Source: Gnetum montanum
Taxonomy: Eukaryota; Streptophyta; Gnetopsida; Gnetales; Gnetaceae
Length of the DNA: 64,000 nt
Reading direction: 5' to 3'
Assembly: GCA_015680685.1 (NCBI GenBank)
Contig: MNCI01002748.1
Location: forward strand, 129,854-193,853
The position numbers and the translations under genes were made by a program. Below are positions 56,321 through 64,000 of the stretch, in pieces. Within the stretch, counting starts at the first letter, position 1, and each line of letters begins with the position of its first letter. The notes below the pieces were generated by a model. The model saw only the letters and a list, made by a program, of their open reading frames with translations. It made no database searches and was not told where the DNA came from.

Positions 56321-57744
56321 GATGAGGTTAGGAGATATAAAGGAGCTTTGACTTATTGAAAGAAAAAATAACCAGCGAACCAATGCTTGCAATACCATAT
56401 TTTGATAAGCTTTTTCAAGTGGAGGTAGATGCAAGTGGACATGCCATTAGAGAGGTACTTTCACAAGAAGGAATACTTGTTGCTTTCTTTTAGAAAAAAT
56501 GAATAAGTTAAGGGAGAAATATAACATGTATGAGAAAGAATTGTATGTTATTCTTTAAGCAACCAAGCATTAAAGGCATTATTCGTTGCCTAAGGAGTTC
56601 ACTTTGATGACTAACAACAAAGTACTTTAATTTCCTAATTTACAAAAGAACTTCAATGCTAAACATATGAAGTAAGTGGCACATTTATTGTACTTCAATT
56701 TTGTGCTCAAGAAAAAGAGTGAAAAAGCCAATGCGATGGTGCATGCATTGTCTAGGATACATATGGTGGATTTTAGCATACCTCATGGGGATGATATTTG
56801 TGATTTTATTGATTTATATGAACATTTTTAGAAATTTGGTAGGTTTAGTGAAGTCTAAAAGAATCATTATTGAGTAGGATAGACCAATGAAGGATCTATC
56901 ATATTCAAGATAAATTATTATTTAAGAATAAGAATGTTTGTATTCCTAATGGTGATTTTAGAAAAATGAATTCTGTTGGCAAACATTGTGGTGGAATGGC
57001 AAATCACATGGGTAGAGATAAGACATTGAAGCTTGTGGGCAGGTACTATTTTTAGCCTAAAATGATCTCTAAGTCTCCAAATTTGTGAAGGAGTATTTGA
57101 TATGTTAAAAATTCAAGAGAGGTAAAGGAGTGGCTCAACATTATATGCCTTTACCAATCCCCAAGGATCCTTGAGAAATTATGTAAATGGACTTTGTGAG
57201 CGGGATTCTAAAGACCAACATTGGACATGATGCTATCTTTATAATAGTAGATAGATTCTCCAAGATGGTACACTTTATTCCATGTAAAAGGTGATTGATG
57301 CATCTCATGTTATAAAATTATTTATCCATTATGTTGTGAAGTTGCATGGGATTTCTTTGAATATTATTAATGATAGAGATTTCAAATTCACTAGTCATTT
57401 TTGGAAAGAGTTGAATTTTTCTAATGTATATCATCCATAGTCTCATGGCCAAACTAAAATGATAAGTAAATCTTTGCTAAACATTTTGAGACATTTGTAT
57501 GAAGGACAACCCAATATGTAGAAAAATTTATTGTGTCATGCTAAATTTTCCTACAATAATGTCTTTCATGTTACTATTAGGAATAGTCCATTTGAGGTTA
57601 ACTATGGATTTTGTCCAAAGATGGTGGACAATGTTAAGAGGTTTGATGGACAAGCTTATGTGAGTGTAGATTTCATGAGTCTTCATGCTCAAGTAAAGGC
57701 AAACCTTGAGAAGAAGGCCAAAGAAAGAATCCTTAAAAGGAAGC
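56321..57744 (+). pseudogene. A2 RNase H and integrase
   Basis: RNase H motifs FQVEVDASGHAIREVLSQEG (about 56410-56470) retain the catalytic Asp. The integrase reads KHCGGMANHMGRDKTLKLV, then [20 protein letters not shown] and [11 protein letters not shown] (57187-57285), NDRDFKFTSHFW (about 57370-57405), and a segment where the usual D-G-Q-T-E reads H-G-Q-T-K, so the catalytic Glu is lost. NSPFEVNYGFCPKMVDNVKR and SLHAQVKANLEKKAKE follow to 57744, where the C LTR begins. Confidence 0.8.
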
Positions 57745-58504
57745 TAATGGGATGTGATATCGCATGGGCCGCGATATCACATATGTGATATCACAGCCTA
57801 TCGCTAGTTCTATAAATAAGTGGCAACTCTTCCTTGTTTCTCCATCTATATCTAGACCTTAGCCAAACTCTTGCCAGTTTTCCATTCTGGAGTTAGAATA
57901 ATTTCCATGTACCCATAGTAGGAGTCCCAAAGTGAATGGATCTTTATTCGAGCAATTCTATACCTGAGCACACAATTGTGTACGACAATAAAGATGAACT
58001 TTTGGATAAACCTTGCAGCATATGGACTAAGCTAAATAGGAATTTAATTATTGTTAAATGTTTAAATACTTTCTTAAGGACTTAATCTCTCTCAACCCTC
58101 AACCTTCATAGTTAAGTGCATTCAGTACGACTGCTTTGAGCACGTTTGTTATGCTTGGTAATCCCAGTAGCGTTGCATTAGTTTAGGGTGTGAATGGCAA
58201 GTGGGAATGAATACTAATGCTAGGATAGTTAAATCTTAGTTAGCAAAGGTTAGTTACTTAGTCTCTTCACCCTTTTCCCTCTTAGCATAGGTGATAAAAA
58301 GATAAAAGACATAAAAATCATATACCTCAAGTTCACTTAATCATACAACCATGAAAAATACAAGTGAGATTGGGAAGACAGCAACTGATTAACCTTAAGT
58401 GTTCCATGAGGCGCGTAAGCACTTAGTCCTTGGAGTTCGACCAGATCACGTGTGTTATGCTCATATTCATATGGTTGAGTGTAGGGCTACCTCACCACTC
58501 ATCA
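57745..58504 (+). repeat. C 5' LTR
   Basis: It begins taatgggatgtgatatcgc (TG mutated to TA), contains gatatcac palindromes, TATA box tataaataag at 57811, and ends ccactcatca. Its start matches 63878-64000. Confidence 0.85.
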
Positions 58505-58505
58505 T

Positions 58506-58525
58506 TGGTGCCATTGCTAAGGACT
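58506..58525 (+). promoter_or_regulatory. C primer binding site
   Basis: tggtgccattgctaaggact corresponds to the Athila-type site tggtgccgttgccggggact and lies one base after the LTR. Confidence 0.7.
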
Positions 58526-58649
58526 TAGTTGTTTGTGCACTAAGTTGAACATAGGAAATCATCCACATCGCTGGGAGCTAGAACGAACCCTTAGGGTTAG
58601 TCAGAAGAAAAATTAAACAACAGTCAATAGCACACCTAGTAAGACAACA

Positions 58650-60630
58650 ATGTCTTCTGCTTCTCACAAAAGCACTTCACCACCTAGGGATCACACTAGA
58701 GACAATTGGCGACACAACATACATAACCAAGAACCATTAGTTCCTCAAAAGTATTGGGTAGTGTATACTCATCACGATGAGTATATACCCGATTTTACCT
58801 TTATCCTTCATCAGGATGAACAACTGCATTGGTGAGACTTGCAAGGTAACATAGTGTTACCCCTAGATCGTTTAGTCCCTAACATGCTCCTTTGTGCTCT
58901 TGCACAGATAGGCATGATGTAGCTATACAATGAATACGTTGCAAGTGATTACGACACAAGGGATTACCATCCCACAGTGGAGCAATGTTTAAGGGACTCA
59001 TGGCTAGAGAGCTACCATACATCATTGAAGGGTAAAGGGCCCCACAACATCTTGCACATCCTAAGAAAAATTGGAGATGATGAACCAGTTATAATAGGTT
59101 CTTCATTAAATGATGTTTTCCCTCCTAATGATGGTAAGGAGGTGGGGTATTAGAACCTACACTCCACGATTCACAACCTAGGTTTTGATCCCCATGAACA
59201 CCAAGTGTTCAATGAGGGAACACAAACACATGATAAGGGCAGGCAGTCTGATCGTCATCACGATCAAGGCCATAGCCACCGAAGAGAAGGTAAGAAACAT
59301 CGTCATGGTGATGGTTCCCATTCTTCTTCACCTTCATCGCATCATTCACCCTCTCCTTCCACATCAGGATGTAGTTACAAAGAGCATAATCATGAGGATA
59401 AGGGTAAGCATAATGAGAACCCTTGATGAGAGAGTCGAGAGTGAGGATGAGGGCATTCTAGAGAGTTAAGGCATAGAAGGGAAAGTAGGGAACAACGTAG
59501 ATATCATAGATGCCATGAGAGAAATGACAACAAAGAACCCCTACTAGCAACCTGGAGTATGTTAGACATTACGGAGGCTGTGAGAATACCTACAAGGCAC
59601 CAGAAAGATAGCCAGATCAAGAGACTAGACATGAATAATATCCCACAATTCGAGGGGGGATACAACGTTGATCTGCAAAACCACTTACAGGCATTTCACG
59701 ATGCCTGTGCCTTGCAGAATATCAAGAATGAGTGGCAAAAGTTAAATTTGTTCCCAAGGACACTGATAAAGGAAGTGGAAAGTTGGTACCAGTCCTTAGA
59801 GCTGGAATCCATTCGTAGGTGGAGTACAATGCTAGAATTTTTTAACGATAAATATCAGACGTACTCCTAAGTGTCCAACTTGCGTAAGCATATCCAAGGA
59901 TGGAAACAGGGTAATCATGAACCCTTAGATGCTACCATGGGCCGATATTATGCATTATTACAACATTGCCTAGGCCATGGCTATGCACAATAGGATCAAC
60001 TCTGCCACCTCGTAGATGGGCTAAGACACGAAACTAGGAGAACCCTTGGAACATATGCCCAAGGGAGATTATCTGACCTTAGGTCCCATGAAGTTCATAG
60101 ATTTTTGGAGTAAGTAGCTAAGGAAGAAGGCGAGTTACAGAAAAGAGAAAGCATGGAAGAGTAACTGCGATCCTTCCCTCCAAAAGAGGGGAGTAAGATT
60201 TTTTGAGGAAGAGGATGAGTCATCACTTGAAGAGTTGGTGAATAGAAAAACCTTGCTGTTTCAAAAGTTGACAACCAAAGTGTTGGCTAAGGTAGATCAA
60301 ATGTGGGACTCCTTAGACAGTAGATTTGAAACTATTTTAAAAATCATAGAGGAGTCTAAGGAGCAAGGTAGTGACCATGATAAGAAAAAGAGGAGAGATT
60401 CAGACCATGCACGTAACAAGGGTAAGGAAAAAATGACTATCACTGATGAGGTTATGGATTCCAATACGGATGATGAAGGTGGATGTGAAATATGCCAGTA
60501 TGACCGTCCTAAGGGATGTTGCCCAATAATCTCACATCTGCAAGAGTCTGGGGTGTATGCACTTAACCCAAGACTTAACAAATGGCAAGAACCCAGAAGG
60601 TTACCTTATCCCCAAGGTAACCCAAGGTAG
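58650..60630 (+). pseudogene. C Gag
   Basis: The frame from the ATG at 58650 holds through 59870 with a few stops, and a shift near 60170 moves it to the frame of 60235-60630. In order: VVYTHHDEYIPDFTFILHQDE (58761-58827), YDTRDYHPTVEQCLRDSWLE, a His/Ser-rich basic region (59220-59420), MNNIPQFEGGYN, LQAFHDACALQNIKNEWQKL (about 59690-59745), IKEVESWYQSLELESIRRWS (59770-59825), LLQHCLGHGYAQ, IDGLRHE..RTLGTYAQGRL, then DDEGGCEICQYDRPKGCCPI (about 60470-60530) and NPRLNKWQEPRRLPYPQGN. The C-x2-C motif may bind RNA. The protein would form the particle that packages the element RNA. Confidence 0.8.
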
Positions 60631-61941
60631 TTCCACCAACCCTTAATGTATTATCCATGTGGAACTCCACCACAACCTATCTAGCAACACCAGCAGTGGT
60701 AATACCCACAGTCATGGGGGATACCACCACCTAGACAACAATACCCTTACTAGCAACCAGATGCATATGGCTATTACATGCAGCAGTTGGTTTCTCCAAG
60801 TGACTCTATCAGTCACATGACCCCACAATGGCACTACCAGGTTTGGGAGTTTTTTAAGACTCCTTCTCCTAGGAGAGACACTCCACATGCATACCATCCA
60901 CCAATAGTTCCACTATGACTCACTCCAATGATGCAAGGGGAACTCCCCACTCAACTGTAGCAACATAATGCTACAAGAGTTGTAAACCTTCAACCCACTG
61001 CTGGTTCTAACAATTGTACAAAGAGAAGACCTTTCTTTAGAATCAACAGTCCAAAAAAGCTCTCACAGCCACAAGTAGTTGAGTCTATGACCACTCCTCC
61101 ATCAAGTAAGGCTTTGGAGCTCCCTTCAAACCAACAATAGAGCTCAACGCATATGGTTATGTTAACACATACTGTCATTGACTGGATAAAAGTGGGCCAC
61201 CCTCCCAGGAAACTCTCTGACCCTGGAAGTACCTTAATCTACCTCCAAGTTGCTGGGAATGAACCTCGTAAAGCTCTGCTAGACTTAGGTTCCGGAGTCA
61301 ACTTAATATCACGAGAAATGTATAAAGCCTAGAACCTGCCTCCACTAAAGAAGAGCAATATTCAATTAGAGCTGGCTGACCAGTCCATCATTGTCCCCTT
61401 GGGACTTGTGGAGGACATTATTACCACTGTGTGTGGTTGGTCATACCCAGTTGATTTCCTAGTGATAGAAGTTAATAATAACATAGGGGACTTCCCAATT
61501 ATAATGGGGAGGGTATGGCTAAGTACCATAAATGCATGCCTAGGAATTCGTGATATTTCCCTGGAAATATCTAAGGAAAAATATTATGGAAAGATTGAGA
61601 AGAAGAAAGTTCCATGCATTAGATATGGTGATATAGAGGGTGATGACATACAGGAATGTTCAACACTTCCTGGATGCAACCGGTGTGCTCAAGAAACCAA
61701 CATATAAAAGTGCTTGTAAGTAGCAACCATACAACAAAGAAACACCCAATGGTTGATAGCTGATCTAGAGAGCAACTTGCCAACATGCATGGAACTAACT
61801 GGGGGAACAACTTGCAACCACAACGAAAGCATAGATACATTGGAGTATGAGCATTGCCAACTTCCAACCCTTAATCTAAAAACATCAATTGGGAGAAGTT
61901 GGACACTTCTAAAAAATCCAAATAAGCGCTCATTATTTTGA
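60631..61941 (+). pseudogene. C Gag tail and aspartic protease (Athila type)
   Basis: The same frame continues through a Pro/Gln/Tyr-rich tail with in-frame stops at 60628, 60682, 60751, 60958, 61138 and 61330 (TAG), 60700, 61705 and 61717 (TAA) and 60916 (TGA), to a final TGA at 61939. The protease starts at about 61170 with DWIKVGHPPRKLSDPGSTLI. The active site is KALLDLGSGVNLIS (about 61264-61310), with D-L-G-S instead of D-[ST]-G-[AS], as in Athila proteases. LADQSIIVPLGLVEDII, YPVDFLVIE and the flap-side IIMGRVWLSTINA (about 61500-61540) follow. It is complete as a domain. It would cleave Gag. No RT follows. Confidence 0.8.
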
Positions 61942-61961
61942 ATCTCTCCCTTTCAATTCAA

Positions 61962-61976
61962 TCATGGGGGAGATGG
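61962..61976 (+). promoter_or_regulatory. C internal polypurine tract
   Basis: tcatgggggagatgg has the same sequence and position as B1's at 45000-45014, right after the gag/pro frame. Confidence 0.6.
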
Positions 61977-63500
61977 CCACCTATGCTGATCAACCAAGGC
62001 CCTCAGTTTCTTTTTAAGTTTTTGTTTTACACATTTTTTTTACAAAATTCTTTAACTTTTCTTATTTTTTTGTTTCACAACATCATTCATACTTTTTATT
62101 TTAGTTGTGTATGTGTGTGTTTTATCCATTTTGTTAAGTTTGTCACCCAATAAGCGCTCCTAATGATGGTATGAACTGTATTCTATTGGTTGCTAATGTT
62201 TGGTTTTTACCTTTAAGTTATGATGTTGATACTAAGGTATTGTTCTTGTGATATAGTAGGCAATGAGTCCACATCATCCACGCATCCATAAATTTCTATG
62301 GTCTCTCTTGGCCTGGAACTGTACAGTCCCTTTCTCAATAATAAGAACTATCAACGAATCGGTGACTGGGCATTTCTCAAACTAAGGGAGGACTCAAGGA
62401 TTGAAAAGGGTATCACTTTAAGGGAATTTGATGCATTTGTGTGGGCCATTCTCTTGGGTGCTTGGATGTTTTCTTCTTGAGTTTTCTTACTATTCTGACA
62501 TTGCAAAATTATCAGGTAGCTAAGCAAATAAAAATAACAAGTCTTTGCATGGTGTAGTTCTCATGCAAAAACACAGAAAAAAATTGGTGAGAATTCAAAA
62601 CACACCCCTTAGATGAAATAATCATATGGGCTACAAGCATTGGTTATGGAACTAAAAAAAAAAGTATTCCCTCTAACTAAGGCCCTTATCACTCCCTACC
62701 TTCTCCTCTTTTGTTTCGTTGGAATTGTGGTGACTCTGTGGTGAAGGCATTCTTGTTACTTCAAGTGGGTGGATGAGCCAAATGTATTAATGCGAAGTCA
62801 CTAGATGTGGTTTGTTTGAGGTTGGATTTGGAATGAGGTCTACTAAGTCACATTAATCATTAAATACACAAGGGGCTATACATCACCTTGTTCTTGAGAT
62901 TCCATTCCACTCTCTTCTTTTCATCCTTCTTTCTCCATTTATCACCTCATTGTTGGTTGTATCAGTAGTTTATATTTTTTCGATGCATTGTTTTCTTTTT
63001 GGTAAACTCTTGTGAGTAAGAATTTAACTCTTGTTTCCAAATGACATTTCTAGAGCCTACGAACTCTTTGAATGTGGGATTGTCAGGGCATTAATGGCAT
63101 GAGCCTACTTTGGGGAGGACCCACTGGCATTCCTATTTGGTGCATTAGTTAATTTCTTTCCTTTAAAATTTTTTGTGATAAGTTTCTATTGTGTTCAATT
63201 CCATCTCTAACATCCATTTCATTGGTGTTACAATTGTTTCTTTTTCTCCATCTTTCTTGTTCCTATTCTTTTTTCCCATTCTCTTGCTACTGGAGGTTTG
63301 CTCTCATTCATGGGGGTCTTGGTCCAATTTATTCAGTTTTCCCTAAACCCCTACACCTCAGGTGAGCACCAATATTACATCTTTAGATTTGTATCAGCCA
63401 GAGCACAACTCAGCCAATGGACCTTACACTGAAGTAAGGTATCAATTGCATTATGATTCGTTTATCCTTGTTAATATCAGACTATGTTGTGTGTGTAGAT
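61977..63500 (+). other. C non-coding block
   Basis: No gene. T-rich runs are followed by a part alignable with B1 and D (tagatgtggtttgtttgagg.tggatttggaatga near 62805; gcctactttggggaggaccc at 63103-63122). The ctctaactaaggccc segment at 62672 matches D's catctaactaaggtcc at 50746, but the gacatgttaccc motif in front of it is replaced by an A-run. The block ends in gttgtgtgtgtagatg near 63502, where B1, D and E have their acceptor-like site. Confidence 0.55.
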
Positions 63501-63501
63501 G

Positions 63502-63867
63502 ACAATCATGCAACAATGGATTGGATCTGGAGGAAACACTGGGAATGGATCCATGCTAAAGCAGTTATGCAAAGAACGAGATTGAAAGTGCACTTATGGA
63601 TGAACAATGAAAGACGCAATCTTGGTGTTGGTAGCAACAGACTTCTTCTTTTCTCTCTCTCTTCTTTCTTCACTCTCAGCTGCCAAATAAGGCTGGATGT
63701 CAATTTTGTATAGTGTTCACTCTTGTTGTCATGAACACTAATTTTGTCATGTATTGTAATGATGATCCGTTCACTTGTCACCTTATTCACCATTAGTTCC
63801 ATTCAAGTCGATAACCCACACCTTTCCAATATTTTGTAAGGAACTTGAGGATGATTTTTTATTTAGT
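63502..63867 (+). pseudogene. C ORF2 remnant and 3' end
   Basis: At the ORF2 position only short frames remain (HATMDWIWRKHWEWIHAKAV on the + strand), without the coiled-coil part. Sequence before the tract at 63868 (cttgaggatgattttttattt) matches the 3' ends of B1 and D. Thus C seems to have lost ORF2 or never carried the long form. Confidence 0.4.
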
Positions 63868-63877
63868 CATGGGGGTA
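63868..63877 (+). promoter_or_regulatory. C terminal polypurine tract
   Basis: tcatgggggta directly precedes the 3' LTR start TGATGGGACACG. Confidence 0.75.
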
Positions 63878-64000
63878 TGATGGGACACGATATCACATGG
63901 GCCACGATATCACATGGGCCACGATATCACGTACGCGATATCGTGTCCGAAGCTACGATATTGCGTACACGATATCGTAGCCTGTCGTCAGTTCTATAAA
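63878..64000 (+). repeat. C 3' LTR, first 123 bases, palindromic U3
   Basis: U3 consists of three copies of a 17-base unit (cacatgggccacgatat) and overlapping palindromes built on cgatatcg and gtacgc, then tctataaa at the window end. The 5' LTR has a shorter version. CpG is frequent here, in contrast to the older elements. Confidence 0.85.

Larger units (their letters stand above)
38100..57744 (+). mobile_element. Chromovirus relic A2, split by B1 and cut by C
   Basis: The pieces are Gag (38100-38606 and 39118-39170), inverted LTR (39175-40030), inverted chromodomain (40085-40310), linker and RT start (40313-40927), then after B1 the RNase H and integrase (56321-57744). Order and junctions are those of A1. 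About 575 bases of RT present in A1 (about 11215-11790) are absent at the B1 insertion point. The element is cut by C at 57745 in the integrase, and its remainder must lie beyond the window. Confidence 0.7.
57745..64000 (+). mobile_element. Pol-less Athila-like element C, best preserved copy
   Basis: The 5' LTR (57745-58504), primer binding site, Gag, a complete protease domain, internal purine tract, non-coding block, a short ORF2 remnant and the first 123 bases of the 3' LTR are in the window. The element is about 6.1 kb up to the 3' LTR. No RT, RNase H or integrase is present. It has the highest CpG content and longest frames of the family here, so it is likely the youngest. Confidence 0.85.

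Overview
The window looks like intergenic heterochromatin from a seed plant with a large genome. It is AT-rich and consists almost entirely of old, nested, degenerate LTR retrotransposons plus one LINE fragment. I see no bacterial-type operon, tRNA, rRNA or intact protein-coding gene. A gymnosperm or another large, slowly purged genome would fit the dense layering of decayed elements, but nothing in the sequence fixes the species.

Layout. 1-4790: a Ty3/gypsy gag-protease element of Tat/Ogre type without reverse transcriptase, with minisatellites before and after it (17-bp units at 2-103, a 180-190-bp array at 5514-6425, a 15-bp array at 6421-6612). 7310-14010: chromovirus copy A1, with RT-RNase H-integrase-chromodomain on the + strand and an inverted LTR plus chromodomain between its gag and pol. 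A solo LTR (8922-10195) sits inside it. 15511-19085: a Copia relic (G) split by a LINE fragment (15607-17155) that has a perfect 21-bp target-site duplication and carries an assembly gap. 19580-22600: the only stretch without obvious transposon content. It keeps CpG dinucleotides and may hold remnants of a low-copy gene. 22615-38086: a Copia element on the - strand (F) with 1.5-1.6 kb LTRs, invaded by E (29663-36434, - strand). 38100-57744: a second chromovirus copy (A2) with the same inverted-LTR design as A1. It is split by B1 (40928-56300), which is itself split by D (47530-52672). A2 is cut off at 57745 by C, which runs past the window end.

B1, C, D and E form one family. They share Athila-like LTR/PBS/polypurine features, a Gag with the same N-terminal motif and a C-x2-C motif, a conserved non-coding block and, in at least B1 and E, a long coiled-coil ORF2 that begins directly after a splice-acceptor-like sequence. 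Complete protease-like coding is seen only in C, and none has a recognisable reverse transcriptase, RNase H or integrase. This family of pol-less, presumably trans-mobilised elements is the most interesting content of the window.

Most coding relics are broken mainly by TAG codons at positions expected to be CAG, consistent with deamination of methylated cytosine. All assignments rest on reading translated motifs by eye; no database search or alignment program was run.
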